The notes under the pieces were generated by a model that did no database searches, had not been told where the DNA came from, and worked only from the letters and a program-made list of their open reading frames with translations. Below are positions 1-10,060 of a stretch of DNA of 64,000 nucleotides, piece by piece. The first letter of the stretch is position 1. Each line of letters starts with the position of its first letter. A program made the translations under genes and the position numbers. Location of the stretch: NCBI RefSeq assembly GCF_002201535.1, contig NZ_NIWW01000007.1, positions 168,139-232,138 of the forward strand, in the 5' to 3' direction. Origin of the DNA: Lacimicrobium sp. SS2-24. GTDB lineage: Bacteria; Pseudomonadota; Gammaproteobacteria; Enterobacterales; Alteromonadaceae.

Positions 1-2
1 CA

Positions 3-560
3 GAGCGGATCCAGCTGGGATTTGAGCAAGGTCGCTTGATTACCGTAAATGGTGAGGCGCTGAGCCCTTATCAGGCGTTGGTTAAACTCAATCAGCTTGC
101 TGCCGCCCATGGTGTCGGTCGTCTGGACATTGTTGAAAATCGTCTGGTAGGCATGAAGTCACGTGGTTGTTACGAGACGCCGGGGGGCTACGTCATTATG
201 GCGGCGTATAAAGCACTGGAGCATCTGGTATTGAGTAAAGACTCCCTTAAATTCAGAGAGCAGATCGCGCTGGAGTTTTCTCATCTGGTTTATGATGGGC
301 GCTGGTTTACTCCACTGAAAGACGCCATTTTGGACGCAGCCCAGTCTTTTGCCCGCGATATTACCGGTGAAGTTGTGGTGAAGTTGTATAAGGGACAAGC
401 CACTGTCGTGCAGCGGCGCTCAGTGAATTCATTGTATTCTGAAGATTTTGCCACCTTTGGTGCCGATGACGTGTATGACCAGCGTCATGCTGAGGGATTC
501 ATTCGTCTTTACAGTCTGTCGAGCCGGATTAAAGCGCTCAAGTCACAACAAAAGGGGTAG
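3..560 (+). CDS. argG: Argininosuccinate synthase, C-terminal part (cut by window edge)
   Basis: This is the last 185 codons of argininosuccinate synthase, which joins citrulline and aspartate with ATP in cytoplasmic arginine synthesis. The frame is open from the first bases of the window, so the true start lies outside. Visible family features are [18 protein letters not shown], then YETPGG, and the usual end of the multimerisation region. The stop lies 4 bases before the ATG of argH, so the two genes are surely co-transcribed. The truncation is only the window boundary, not a mutation. Confidence 0.95.
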   Translation, partial: ERIQLGFEQGRLITVNGEALSPYQALVKLNQLAAAHGVGRLDIVENRLVGMKSRGCYETPGGYVIMAAYKALEHLVLSKDSLKFREQIALEFSHLVYDGRWFTPLKDAILDAAQSFARDITGEVVVKLYKGQATVVQRRSVNSLYSEDFATFGADDVYDQRHAEGFIRLYSLSSRIKALKSQQKG

Positions 561-564
561 GGCT

Positions 565-2544
565 ATGGCATTGTGGGGAGGCCGTTTTAAACAACAGGCG
601 AGTACGCAGTTTAAGGCATTCAATGACTCCTTACCTGTGGATTTCCGCCTGGCCGAGCAGGATATTACGGGATCAGTGGCCTGGTCCCGGGCGCTGTGCA
701 AAGTCGGCGTGTTATCAGCGGATGAGCAAAGCCGGCTGGAGCAGGCACTGGGGGCGTTGCTGGCAGAGGTGCAGGCCGATCCTAATAGCGTGCTGGCATC
801 CGATGCCGAGGATATTCACAGCTGGGTTGAAGGCAAGCTGATCGACACAGTCGGCGATCTGGGTAAAAAGCTGCATACCGGGCGCAGCCGTAATGATCAG
901 GTGGCGACCGACCTTAAGCTATGGTGCAAACAAAAAGGCGGTGAGCTGTTGTTGGCGTTGGTGAACTTTCAGCAGGCACTGATGGATTTGTCGCAGCGCG
1001 AACGGGCTACCGTATTGCCCGGTTATACCCACCTGCAACGCGCCCAGCCGGTCACGTTTGGGCACTGGTGCCTGGCCTATGTAGAAATGTTCGACCGTGA
1101 CATCGGCCGACTTAAAGATGCCCTTTATCGGGCGGATACCAGTCCTTTGGGATCGGGTGCACTGGCGGGTACGGCATACCCCATAAATCGCATGGAGCTG
1201 GCAGCAGACCTTGGGTTCCGTCGCCCGACCATGAACAGTCTGGATGCGGTATCAGACCGGGACCATGTGGTTGAACTGCTGTCCTCAGCGAGTGTTAGCA
1301 TGATGCACTTGTCGCGCTTTGCCGAAGACCTGATTTTTTACAATTCCGGCGAAGCGGGGTTTATTGAGCTGAGTGATGAAGTGACATCAGGCTCCTCACT
1401 GATGCCACAGAAGAAAAATCCCGATGCGCTGGAGTTAATTCGAGGCAAATCCGGTCGTGTTTATGGCGCAATGACCGCCATGATGATGACGATGAAGGCC
1501 TTGCCACTGGCGTATAACAAAGATATGCAGGAAGACAAGGAAGGCCTTTTTGATGCCCTGGATACCTGGCAGCAATGCCTGGATATGGGGGTGCTAGTGG
1601 CTCAGGGATTGAAGGTGAACAGTGCCCGTACTCTGGCGGCGGCACAGCAAGGGTACGCCAATGCCACTGAACTGGCGGATTATCTGGTGAGTAAGGATAT
1701 TCCTTTTCGCGAGGCCCATCATATCGTGGGTGAAGCGGTATTGGCGGCGATTGAGGCGGGTAAACCGCTGGAAGACTTTTCGCTGTCTGAATTACAACAA
1801 TATTCTGATCGAATCGAAGAAGATGTGTACCAGCATCTCTCCATTGAATCCTGCCTGGATAAACGCGAAGTGCTGGGCGGTACCTCCCGTGCACAGGTTC
1901 AAAAGACCATAGAGTCTATTCAGTCTGGCAAACATGAGATCTTAGGCTCCCATGTGCTGGGTGGAACCGGTACCGATCAGATTCAACTGGCGCTTAAACA
2001 GGTTCAACAGCGACTCAATGCGCAAAAAGCCGAAGCACTGTCGGTAAGACGCGCCAGGATGACCGATGTGGATCAGATCCTGCGGATTGTCAGTTACTGG
2101 TCAGATAAGGGCGAAACCTTGCCCCGCAGTCGAGACAATATCATTCACGATATTCAGAATTTCGTGGTGGCTGAGGTGCAAGGGAGCGTAGTAGGTTGTG
2201 CCAGCCTCTATATTTATCAGACGGGCCTGGCTGAGATCCGCTCTGTTGGTGTGGACAGTAATGCCCAGAGCAAAGGTCAGGGGCGGGCAATGATCCAGTA
2301 TTTGCTCGAGCAGGCACGGCATATCGAACTCAAACGGGTGATTGTATTGACCCGGGTGCCAGACTTTTTTGCTAAGTTAGGCTTTATTCGAACGGCCATG
2401 GCCAGCCTGCCGGAAAAAGTGATGAAAGACTGCGAGATCTGTCCCAAACAACATGCCTGCGACGAGGTCGCCATGGAATATGTGGTTAAAATCACGGAGC
2501 AGCCGATGCCGGCTGGGGCTATTCCGGTGAATCAATTGGTGTAA
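565..2544 (+). CDS. argH: Argininosuccinate lyase fused to a GNAT acetyltransferase domain (ArgHA type)
   Basis: The protein has 659 residues. Residues 1 to about 460 are argininosuccinate lyase, which splits argininosuccinate into arginine and fumarate; the fumarase/lyase signature [12 protein letters not shown] begins at residue 276, with catalytic Ser near 277. From about residue 493 a GNAT domain follows, with an acetyl-CoA loop near 561-580 (QSKGQGRA). Such fusions are known from Vibrio, Moritella and Alteromonadales, where the tail supplies N-acetylglutamate synthase activity, the first step of the pathway. A start at 565 (MALWGGRF) fits the family; the frame is also open further upstream, inside argG, but that extension is not family-like. 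Confidence 0.96.
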   Translation: MALWGGRFKQQASTQFKAFNDSLPVDFRLAEQDITGSVAWSRALCKVGVLSADEQSRLEQALGALLAEVQADPNSVLASDAEDIHSWVEGKLIDTVGDLGKKLHTGRSRNDQVATDLKLWCKQKGGELLLALVNFQQALMDLSQRERATVLPGYTHLQRAQPVTFGHWCLAYVEMFDRDIGRLKDALYRADTSPLGSGALAGTAYPINRMELAADLGFRRPTMNSLDAVSDRDHVVELLSSASVSMMHLSRFAEDLIFYNSGEAGFIELSDEVTSGSSLMPQKKNPDALELIRGKSGRVYGAMTAMMMTMKALPLAYNKDMQEDKEGLFDALDTWQQCLDMGVLVAQGLKVNSARTLAAAQQGYANATELADYLVSKDIPFREAHHIVGEAVLAAIEAGKPLEDFSLSELQQYSDRIEEDVYQHLSIESCLDKREVLGGTSRAQVQKTIESIQSGKHEILGSHVLGGTGTDQIQLALKQVQQRLNAQKAEALSVRRARMTDVDQILRIVSYWSDKGETLPRSRDNIIHDIQNFVVAEVQGSVVGCASLYIYQTGLAEIRSVGVDSNAQSKGQGRAMIQYLLEQARHIELKRVIVLTRVPDFFAKLGFIRTAMASLPEKVMKDCEICPKQHACDEVAMEYVVKITEQPMPAGAIPVNQLV

Positions 2545-2556
2545 TACAAGCCGTCC

Positions 2557-2614
2557 GTTATCAGCGGTCAGTTGTCAGTCTGAAACTCAAGGCTGATGAC
2601 TGGTTGCTGATAAC
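2557..2614. repeat. Long imperfect inverted repeat between convergent genes
   Basis: Two 22-base arms (2557-2578 and 2593-2614) pair at 17 of 22 positions, with perfect outer 9-base ends (GTTATCAGC / GCTGATAAC) and a 14-base spacer. It fills the gap between the ends of argH and mrcA, so it may act as a two-way transcription stop. The words GCTGATAAC and CTGATGACTG recur near 54894-54920, which suggests a dispersed intergenic repeat. Confidence 0.6.
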
Positions 2615-2616
2615 TA

Positions 2617-5232
2617 TTAAAAAATATCCTCACTTTCTATCACCGGCTGACCCTGGTCGAAAGGGTCGATAAATTCACTGTCATCCACATACTGAGTCGG
2701 TTCAGTACCGCGAATAAAATACTCGAACCTGGAGGTATGGTCAGTGCGTTGCGTGAGTTTTCCTGTGGTACGGTCAATTCTCACGGTCACGATATCTTCA
2801 GGTACCGTCGGGTATTGCTCCGGCACACCTTCGAGCGCGTCGCGCATAAAGCGAATCCAGGCTGGCTGTGCCACCCTGGCGCCATCTTCCGCCCCCACCA
2901 TCGCATTACCCATCCAGTTGAACTGTTGCGGGTTGCGGTTAATCAGAAACTGATTTCGACTGGTGCGTCCCAGCGACCGATTCATATCATCGAATCCGAC
3001 CCAGACGGTGGTCACCAGGTTTCCCCCCATACCGCTGAACCAGGTGTCTTTGGCATCATTGGTGGTACCGGTTTTGCCTGCCAGGTCGTCCCGAGACATC
3101 AGATTATTGGCGCGCCACCCGGTGCCTTGCCAATAGGTATTCTTCGACCAGCTTCCACCACCATAAATGGCGGTGCGCATCATTTCGCGGGTCAAAAAGG
3201 CATTCTGTCTTGAGAGTACCTGAGGCGCGATGAGAGGGGGAACGCTGAAGTCTGTACCAGCGGCAATAGCTTGCAGATCAGGATAGAGAGGCTCATCTAC
3301 CTGTTCGGATGCGGCGATGGCGGGATTGGCATGCCATAATGTTTGTCCAAACTCATTGTCAATGCGCTCGATAAAATAGGGCTCTACCGCATACCCTCCA
3401 TTGCCGATAATGGCAATTCCTCGGGCGACCTCAAGGGGAGTGAGGGAGGCTGAGCCCAGTGAGAGTGACTCATCTTTTGGCAGCTCATTGGGATTGAAAC
3501 CAAAATTGGCTAAGTGGGAAATAACATCATCCAGTCCCACACTGCGCAGTAATCTCACAGATACCACGTTTTTCGAACGGCCCAGCGCGACCCTCATACG
3601 GATAGGTCCGTCATAGATTTCGGGCGAGTTCTTCGGGCGCCAGGCAATGCCTGAACTGCGATCCCATTGATTAATAGGGGCATCATTGATGATCGTGGCC
3701 AGGGTGTAGCCTTCTTCAATGGCAGCAGAATAGATGAAAGGTTTGATATTCGAGCCTACCTGACGTTTCGCCTGGGTCGCACGATTAAACTGGCTCTGAT
3801 AGAAATTGTAGCCCCCGACTATGGATCTGACAGCACCATTTTGCGGGTCTAAGGAGACTAGCGCACTGCTGGCATCGGGAAACTGGGAAAGTTGCCATTG
3901 CTCTAGTTCCTGATTAAAGCGAATCAACACGTGAGCTCCGGTACTGACGATATCTTTGGCGTTCTCAGGCGTGTCGCCCTGTTTGCTGTCTGTGACAAAA
4001 GGCCTCGCCCAGGCCAACCCATCCCAGCCTATGTCAATGTATCCGTTATCGAGAGTGAAGACACGAATGTTCTGGTCTTGCACGACTGTGACGACTGCCG
4101 GTGCGAGAGGGGCAAAAGCTGGCTGCGTTTTCAGATAGTCTTGCATCTGCTGCTCTGACCAGGCTGGATCTGTTGCAGTGAGCGAACCTGCTGGTTCTAG
4201 CTGCTCCATATCCGCTTGTGGGGCACTCTCATGAACTTCTGGCAGTACCGGAGCGTCCCAAAGTTGGGCAATGGGGCCACGATAGCCATGGCGCTCGTCA
4301 TAATCATGCAGATTCTGCTGCAAGGCACGCTGAGCGGATTGCTGTAGAACAGATGGAACGGTGGCGTAAACCTGATAGCCGCCTGTTTCGGCCTCCTCTT
4401 TTCCATAGAGCTGAATCATTTCCATATAAATCATGTCGGCAAGATAGGGGGCATGTAACTGTATTTCTGCGCCGTGTTTTTCTGCATCCAGATCCACCGC
4501 TGCGGCCTGCTTAAATTGCTCCTCTGTAATATGTCCTTCATCCAGCATTCTTGCGAGTACCACGCGACGGCGCTCTTTCGAGGCTTGCGGATTGCTGATT
4601 GGGTTGAGGTTAGAGGGAGCTTTTGGCAATCCGGCAATTGTGGCCATTTCGGCCAGATTCAATTCGTCGACGGTCTTACCAAAATAGACCTGAGCTGCGG
4701 CACCAATGCCAAAGGAGCGATGGCCAAGTTCAATTTTATTCAGATACAGTTCGAGGATCTCTTCCTTACTCAGGAGTTGCTCGATGTGCAGGGCAATAAA
4801 GGTTTCCTTGATCTTGCGCATCCATGCCTTATCCCGGGTCAAAAAGAAATTTCGCGCCAGCTGCATGGTAATGGTGCTAGCACCCTGACCCTTTTCCCCG
4901 GTTAGGATAAGATTCATAAAAGCCCGGGCGACGCCGATAAGGTCTACACCGGGATGATCGTAAAAACGGCTGTCTTCTGTTGCGAGGAAAGCCTGCAACA
5001 TGGGTTTAGGTATATTTTTTAATTCTAATGGGATGCGACGCTTAACCCCGAACTGTGAAATTAATAATCCATCCTGGGAATAAACTTTCATTGGTGTTTG
5101 CAGGCGCACATCTTTTAAGATGGCTACACTTGGAAGTTCAGGACGGATATAAAAATACAGGGCTGCTAAGGCGATAGCACCCATTAGGACGGAAACAAAA
5201 AAAGTCAGGGCTAAAGGTTTGACGTACTTCAC
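2617..5232 (-). CDS. mrcA: Penicillin-binding protein 1A (bifunctional peptidoglycan synthase)
   Basis: This 871-residue class A PBP polymerises and cross-links peptidoglycan from the inner membrane. Residues 7-28 form the membrane anchor. The glycosyltransferase domain has the catalytic motif EDSRFYDHPG with Glu86, followed by QGASTITMQLARN. The transpeptidase domain has SxxK at Ser494-Lys497 (GSNIKPF), SKN in the middle and KTG at 720-722. An OB-like insert lies between the domains, as in PBP1A of Gammaproteobacteria. Translation appears to start at a GTG preceded by TAGG. The gene is divergent from pilM, the arrangement usual in this class (mrcA next to pilMNOPQ). Confidence 0.96.
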   Translation of the reverse strand: MKYVKPLALTFFVSVLMGAIALAALYFYIRPELPSVAILKDVRLQTPMKVYSQDGLLISQFGVKRRIPLELKNIPKPMLQAFLATEDSRFYDHPGVDLIGVARAFMNLILTGEKGQGASTITMQLARNFFLTRDKAWMRKIKETFIALHIEQLLSKEEILELYLNKIELGHRSFGIGAAAQVYFGKTVDELNLAEMATIAGLPKAPSNLNPISNPQASKERRRVVLARMLDEGHITEEQFKQAAAVDLDAEKHGAEIQLHAPYLADMIYMEMIQLYGKEEAETGGYQVYATVPSVLQQSAQRALQQNLHDYDERHGYRGPIAQLWDAPVLPEVHESAPQADMEQLEPAGSLTATDPAWSEQQMQDYLKTQPAFAPLAPAVVTVVQDQNIRVFTLDNGYIDIGWDGLAWARPFVTDSKQGDTPENAKDIVSTGAHVLIRFNQELEQWQLSQFPDASSALVSLDPQNGAVRSIVGGYNFYQSQFNRATQAKRQVGSNIKPFIYSAAIEEGYTLATIINDAPINQWDRSSGIAWRPKNSPEIYDGPIRMRVALGRSKNVVSVRLLRSVGLDDVISHLANFGFNPNELPKDESLSLGSASLTPLEVARGIAIIGNGGYAVEPYFIERIDNEFGQTLWHANPAIAASEQVDEPLYPDLQAIAAGTDFSVPPLIAPQVLSRQNAFLTREMMRTAIYGGGSWSKNTYWQGTGWRANNLMSRDDLAGKTGTTNDAKDTWFSGMGGNLVTTVWVGFDDMNRSLGRTSRNQFLINRNPQQFNWMGNAMVGAEDGARVAQPAWIRFMRDALEGVPEQYPTVPEDIVTVRIDRTTGKLTQRTDHTSRFEYFIRGTEPTQYVDDSEFIDPFDQGQPVIESEDIF

Positions 5233-5370
5233 AAAAACCTATTTTGTCAGAGCAATTTCATGGAAATGGCTTATATTTTATACCTATGTACCATTACGGG
5301 AACCATTAAGTATAAAAAATTAGTGAATAATGGTTAACTCGTAGTTTAACGAAAAAAACAGGACGCCGCT
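5233..5370. promoter_or_regulatory. Divergent promoter region of mrcA and pilM
   Basis: This 138-bp AT-rich gap must hold the promoters of both mrcA and the pil operon. Several TATA-rich stretches are visible (for example around 5270-5285 and 5310-5320), but I cannot choose hexamers with confidence. The motif ACCATTA occurs twice (near 5290 and 5302). Confidence 0.4.
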
Positions 5371-6435
5371 TTGCTTAATAAAGTTTTCAGCAAAAAAATC
5401 CAACCATTGTTGGGACTGGATATCGGCACCCGCTACGTCAAGGGGGTGCTGTTGACCGGTTCAGGTAAAGATGTGCAGGTCGCGGCCGTTGCCTGTGAGG
5501 CTATTAATGGCGATGCCTTTGCCGACCGGGACATTAAAGACTTTGATGCCGTTAGTACTGCTATTCGTAAAGTGAAAAACTCACTCAAGGTAAAATGCAA
5601 ATCTGCCGCGGTGGCGGTGTCAGGTGCATCGGTCATTACGAAAGTCGTCTACATGGACCCTGAACAGTCGGACCACGAATTGGAATCTCAGATTGAAATC
5701 GAGGCGGACAGCCTCATTCCCTATCCGCTTGATGAAGTGTATCTGGATTTTGAAGAACTGGGTCCCAGCAAAAGTCATGCAGGCAAAGTCGATGTGCTAC
5801 TGAGCGCAGGCCACAAAGACATGATCGATAATCGTATGACGCTGCTGCGAGAAATTGAGATAGAACCGAAGGTCATAGACGTTGAGGGTTACGCTTTAGG
5901 CAGTGCGCTGATTGAGTATGGACCGCCCAGTGAAGAACAGCCTGTTGTGTGTGTGAACATTGGTGCCAGTCAACTTTTGGTGACAGCAGTACAGGAAAGG
6001 CGTGTTATATACAGCAAAGAACACAGCTTTGGCTGTGACAATCTGATCCGGGATATTGCGCTGGTGTTTGCTATGGAATGGCAGGAAGCGCAGCAACAAA
6101 TGACCGAAGGTACGCTACCAGAAAGCTGGAAAGAGCAGCAGTGGCCAGTTTTTATGGCAAACTTACAGCAGCAATTAACCCGCGCCCTGCAAATGTATGT
6201 GGCGTCAACCAATAAAGAACAACCGCAGCAACTTCTGATAACAGGCGGAGGGGCGGTATTGGCCGATATGGCGGCCGAATTGGGGCGTGAGTTGTCTTTG
6301 GGAGTGAGTACCTTTGATCCTTTCGCGCAAATGAAAATGAAACCAGAGGTGCGAGAGCGGCTCGATACCATGGCCCCTCAGTTGGCCATCGCCGCCGGCT
6401 TGGCAAGCAGGAGTTTTAGTCCATGGCACATATAA
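5371..6435 (+). CDS. pilM: Type IV pilus inner-membrane platform protein PilM
   Basis: PilM is an actin-like cytoplasmic ATP-binding protein that binds the N-terminal tail of PilN and links the type IV pilus motor to the alignment complex. The 354 residues show the actin-fold phosphate loop LGLDIGTRYVKG at the N-terminus and a second nucleotide loop LLITGGGAVL near residue 290. The start is a TTG with AGGA seven bases upstream; there is no suitable ATG nearby. The end overlaps pilN by 13 bases. It is the first gene of pilMNOPQ. Confidence 0.95.
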   Translation: MLNKVFSKKIQPLLGLDIGTRYVKGVLLTGSGKDVQVAAVACEAINGDAFADRDIKDFDAVSTAIRKVKNSLKVKCKSAAVAVSGASVITKVVYMDPEQSDHELESQIEIEADSLIPYPLDEVYLDFEELGPSKSHAGKVDVLLSAGHKDMIDNRMTLLREIEIEPKVIDVEGYALGSALIEYGPPSEEQPVVCVNIGASQLLVTAVQERRVIYSKEHSFGCDNLIRDIALVFAMEWQEAQQQMTEGTLPESWKEQQWPVFMANLQQQLTRALQMYVASTNKEQPQQLLITGGGAVLADMAAELGRELSLGVSTFDPFAQMKMKPEVRERLDTMAPQLAIAAGLASRSFSPWHI

Positions 6436-7001
6436 ATCTACTGCCCTGGCGAGCGGCCCACCGTCAGAAAAAGAAGCAGGAATACATTACCCTGCTTGCT
6501 TTAGTGGCGGTTTTTGTACTGGCGCTTTTCTGGCTCATCGGGTCTTTGGTCGACACCATGATTTCTAATCAACAGCAGCGCAATGACTTTCTGCAGCAAC
6601 GTATCGCTGTGCTGGATGCTCAGATAGCCAAAATCAAGGATATTAAAGAGAGGAAAAAGGATCTCGAACGGCGCATGGCACTGATTGAACAGCTGCAAAC
6701 GAACCGTAATGTGGCGCCTCAGGTGTTGGATGAACTGGCTCGAATACTGCCGCCAGGAGTGTCTTTTAGAACTTTGATAAGAAAAGGCAATCAGCTGGAA
6801 GTGATAGGTGTCAGTGAATCCAACAACCGGCTCTCTGAGTTCATGCGTCAGTTGGAACTCTCTAAGGTCTTTAACCGCGGGGAGCTTTCCTCCATTGTCG
6901 CCGATACCAGCAGTACAGATGCGGTGAGTGAGTTTAGACTGACCTTCAATATCAGTCCGGCCATCGCGCCACAGATGATGGTGGAGGACGATCAGCAATG
7001 A
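6423..7001 (+). CDS. pilN: Type IV pilus assembly protein PilN
   Basis: PilN is a bitopic inner-membrane protein that pairs with PilO and holds PilM at the membrane. The conserved N-terminal peptide INLLPWR (residues 4-10), which docks into PilM, is present, followed by one membrane segment (about 21-42), a coiled coil (about 48-85) and a ferredoxin-like domain. The length, 192 residues, is normal. The gene overlaps pilM by 13 bases and pilO by 4 bases. Confidence 0.95.
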   Translation: MAHINLLPWRAAHRQKKKQEYITLLALVAVFVLALFWLIGSLVDTMISNQQQRNDFLQQRIAVLDAQIAKIKDIKERKKDLERRMALIEQLQTNRNVAPQVLDELARILPPGVSFRTLIRKGNQLEVIGVSESNNRLSEFMRQLELSKVFNRGELSSIVADTSSTDAVSEFRLTFNISPAIAPQMMVEDDQQ

Positions 7002-7609
7002 AATTTGATTTCAACAAGCTCAAAGAAATGAATGATCTGGACTTCGAACAGGTAGCGATTTGGCCTTTTGAAGTCAAATTTGTGGTAGGTCTGGTTATTG
7101 CCATCCTCACCGGAGTACTCGGCTTCTATTTACTGGTGAATGACAAATTACCGGCTCTGGAGACAGCTGAGGCGAAGGAAGTTGAACTAAAAAATAGTTA
7201 CGAGGTTAAGTACCGGGTTGCCATTAACCTGCAGGCCTATGAGGAGCAACTGGCGAAAATTCAACAGGATTTCTCATCCATGCTCAGATCCCTGCCCACC
7301 AGTAATGAAACTCCGGGGCTACTTGACGATATTACCTTTGTGGGTACGTCTGCAGGGCTTAACTTCAAGTTGCTGAACTGGCAAAAAGAAGTACCAAAAG
7401 AGTTTTACACTGAATTGCCAATTCAGATGGAAGTTCGGGGAGATTATCATGATTTTGGTAAGTTTCTTTCTGATGTTGCCGGTCTTCCTCGCATCGTAAC
7501 AGTACATGATTTTGAAATGGTGAATGATGGTGGTGGTTTGCGCCTGAGTTTGCAGGCGCAAACCTACCGTACTTCGACAACCAGTGGTGTGGCGGAGCGT
7601 GCAGAATGA
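6998..7609 (+). CDS. pilO: Type IV pilus assembly protein PilO
   Basis: PilO is the partner of PilN in the periplasmic alignment ring of the type IV pilus. The 203 residues comprise a short cytoplasmic N-terminus, one membrane segment (about 28-48), a coiled coil and a C-terminal ferredoxin-like domain with the typical GxYHDFGKFLSDVAGLPRIV stretch. It starts inside the pilN stop (ATGA overlap) and its own stop overlaps the pilP start in the same way, so translation is coupled. Confidence 0.95.
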   Translation: MKFDFNKLKEMNDLDFEQVAIWPFEVKFVVGLVIAILTGVLGFYLLVNDKLPALETAEAKEVELKNSYEVKYRVAINLQAYEEQLAKIQQDFSSMLRSLPTSNETPGLLDDITFVGTSAGLNFKLLNWQKEVPKEFYTELPIQMEVRGDYHDFGKFLSDVAGLPRIVTVHDFEMVNDGGGLRLSLQAQTYRTSTTSGVAERAE

Positions 7610-8139
7610 GAATCCTGACCGTGATGTTGTTATTATTGGTTGCGGGCTGCCAGCCAAAGTTTGATGATTTACAAGCCTTTGTGACTGAAGTGGAGCAAAA
7701 TACGCAGGTCAGCATTGAGCCGTATCCTGAGTTTAGTAAAACTCCCGCTTTTGTTTATCGCGCCGGAGATAAGCGCAGCCCGTTTCAACGTCCAAAGGGG
7801 CAGGTTGCGGAGCTTGTGAAATCACAGCAAGCAAACTGCCGTCAACCCGACTTTTCCAGAACCAAGCAACCCCTGGAACGTTATGGAACTGACGCCTTAT
7901 CGGTAAAAGGCTTTTTTAGTCGTAACGACAAAACCTGGGCAATGATTCAGGCGAATGATGGCAGCTTACATAAAGCCAGTGTGGGAGACCGCTTGGGTTT
8001 ATTCTTTGGGAGAATTACTGACATTTCCAACGGCAAGGTTTCGATTATTGAAATGCTGCCCGATGGCACAGGCTGTTGGCAAGAGAAACAAGCCACCCTG
8101 ACGATGTCCTCACAGGCAGGAGAGAACGACAATGTCTGA
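7606..8139 (+). CDS. pilP: Type IV pilus lipoprotein PilP
   Basis: PilP is a lipoprotein that connects the PilN/PilO complex to the secretin PilQ. A lipobox is seen at the N-terminus (LLLVAGC, Cys15), followed by a flexible linker and the C-terminal beta domain (KGFFSRNDKTWAMIQ, then VGDRLGLFFGRI). The 177-residue length fits the family. It overlaps pilO by 4 bases and pilQ by 8 bases. Confidence 0.94.
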   Translation: MRILTVMLLLLVAGCQPKFDDLQAFVTEVEQNTQVSIEPYPEFSKTPAFVYRAGDKRSPFQRPKGQVAELVKSQQANCRQPDFSRTKQPLERYGTDALSVKGFFSRNDKTWAMIQANDGSLHKASVGDRLGLFFGRITDISNGKVSIIEMLPDGTGCWQEKQATLTMSSQAGENDNV

Positions 8140-9892
8140 ACGTTATATTTTTAATAAGAAGCTCAACAGACGCAGCAGGCACTGGCCCTGGATGTCTTTA
8201 GTATTGCTGGCTTTGGTGGGCGTAAAGAGTCTTTCAGTCCAGGCACAAGACGTAGAGCTTGTGGATCCCTATGAGACGCCTGTGCAGGCATTACCCTTTC
8301 AGGTGGAGGACATTACTTTCAGACGCAATAACAATGGTGGTGCCCGTATTGAAATGCAGCTCAGTAAAGCAGGCTTTGATGCTGCTTTGATTGAGGTACC
8401 AGAAGGGGTTGAACTGCAATTGCCCGGCAGCCGCCTGGCGGACGATTTGTTGTATCGTCTGGATGTGATGGATTTTGCGACGCCTGTGGATTGGCTGGAA
8501 ACCTTTCAACAGGACGAAGGTGCGGTTGTGGTGTTTAAAACGTCCACCGGAGTGAGCTTTCAACATCAGAAGCTCAGTGACCGCCTGGTGGTTGAAATTG
8601 ATAAGGCAACAGCAGAAGACACCCAGACCGTTGCTAAGGGAAATTATGAAGGGGCTCCGGTATCGCTGGATTTCCAGGATGTGCCTGTCCGTCAGGTGCT
8701 GCAGGTAATTGCTCAAATCAGCGGTTTTAATCTGGTGACCACAGATACCGTGACCGGCAACGTGACCCTCAGCCTGGATAACGTGCCCTGGGATCAGGCG
8801 CTGAATATGATCATGAAGATCAAGGGGTTGGATAAGCGCATGGAAGGCAATATATTGTTAATTGCCCCAGCTGAAGAACTCTCTTCCAGAGAAACCCAGC
8901 GTCTGCAATCGGAACAACAGGCAGCAGAGCTGGCGCCATTGCGCTCTGAAACCATTCAGATTAACTATGCCAAAGCGTCTGATATGGCTGGCATTCTTAA
9001 GTCCAGTGAGGGCGGTATACTCAGCTCAAGAGGGGCGGTCACCGTGGATAACCGCACCAACGCATTGTTGGTGAGGGATACCGATGAATCCATCCAGGAA
9101 GCACGACGCATGGTCAAGGAACTGGATATTCCCATTAAGCAGGTGCTCATCGAATCCCGCATGGTCACGGTACGCGACAATGTGGATGAGCAGTTGGGTG
9201 TGCGCTGGGGATTCAGCGACCGCCAGGGTGATGACGGTGTCTCCGGGTCTCTGGAGGGAGCAGAAACAATATCTGGCGGACAGGTACCCGCGCTGGCGGA
9301 TCGCTTAAATGTCAATCTTCCGGTATCTGGTGCGGCTGGACGCATTGGCTTTCAGATTGCTAAGCTGGCCGACGGAACCATACTGGATCTCGAACTTTCG
9401 GCACTGGAAAGTGAAAACAAAGGTGAGATTATTGCCAGCCCCAGGATTACTGTTGCCAATCAGCGGGAAGCCTATATTGAGCAGGGTACAGAGATTCCTT
9501 ATGTTCAGGCGACGTCCAGTGGTGCAACCTCTGTCGAATTCAAAAAAGCCGTATTGAGCCTCACGGTGACACCCCATATCACTCCAGATAACCGTATTAT
9601 TCTTGATCTGGTGGTGACACAGGATACCCGTGGTGACACGGTATCAACCTCTACCGGACCGGCTGTTGCTATCGATACACAAGAGATTTCAACGCAGGTT
9701 CTGGTTGAAAACGGTGAAACAGTCGTGTTGGGCGGTATTTTCCAGCAGCAACTGATCAATGCGATAGAGAAAGTGCCACTGTTTGGTGATCTGCCTGTGG
9801 TAGGTAATTTGTTTAAAAACTCTCGGGATTTCACCGAAAAACGAGAGCTTTTGATTTTTGTGACCCCAAAAATCATCGATGAGGCCCTTTGA
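8132..9892 (+). CDS. pilQ: Type IV pilus secretin PilQ
   Basis: PilQ forms the outer-membrane pore through which the type IV pilus emerges. The 586 residues contain a signal segment (about 19-39), one AMIN-type domain (about 50-155, peptidoglycan contact), a secretin/TonB short N domain (about 170-235), an N1-type domain and the C-terminal secretin barrel ending in VPLFGDLPVVGNLFKN. It is shorter than the roughly 700-residue PilQ of Pseudomonas because there is only one AMIN domain. The start at 8132 has a clear AGGAGAG site 8-14 bases upstream. Last gene of the operon. Confidence 0.95.
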   Translation: MSERYIFNKKLNRRSRHWPWMSLVLLALVGVKSLSVQAQDVELVDPYETPVQALPFQVEDITFRRNNNGGARIEMQLSKAGFDAALIEVPEGVELQLPGSRLADDLLYRLDVMDFATPVDWLETFQQDEGAVVVFKTSTGVSFQHQKLSDRLVVEIDKATAEDTQTVAKGNYEGAPVSLDFQDVPVRQVLQVIAQISGFNLVTTDTVTGNVTLSLDNVPWDQALNMIMKIKGLDKRMEGNILLIAPAEELSSRETQRLQSEQQAAELAPLRSETIQINYAKASDMAGILKSSEGGILSSRGAVTVDNRTNALLVRDTDESIQEARRMVKELDIPIKQVLIESRMVTVRDNVDEQLGVRWGFSDRQGDDGVSGSLEGAETISGGQVPALADRLNVNLPVSGAAGRIGFQIAKLADGTILDLELSALESENKGEIIASPRITVANQREAYIEQGTEIPYVQATSSGATSVEFKKAVLSLTVTPHITPDNRIILDLVVTQDTRGDTVSTSTGPAVAIDTQEISTQVLVENGETVVLGGIFQQQLINAIEKVPLFGDLPVVGNLFKNSRDFTEKRELLIFVTPKIIDEAL

Positions 9893-9906
9893 CACCATCC
9901 TGAGAA

Positions 9907-9935
9907 GGGGGCTGCTGGCCCCCTCCAGCCTTTTT
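9907..9935 (+). terminator. Likely terminator after pilQ
   Basis: GGGGGC and GCCCCC (9907-9912, 9918-9923) form a GC-rich stem with a 5-base loop, followed seven bases later by a run of five T. It lies 15 bases after the pilQ stop and before the aroK promoter region. Confidence 0.6.
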
Positions 9936-10060
9936 CCTCAGTGGAACGAAGATCAAACTTGCATCTGCACGGAGTAAACTGAGATAATCCCGCTTCTCAA
10001 ATTCGACCGGGGGTTGAGTTTATTCATTTTTAACCGTTAGTTGTGTGACTTAAATCAAAG

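Noticed and set aside
1361..1894. 177-codon minus-strand frame inside argH
   Set aside because: Pro/Ser/Arg-rich shadow of the lyase coding sequence.
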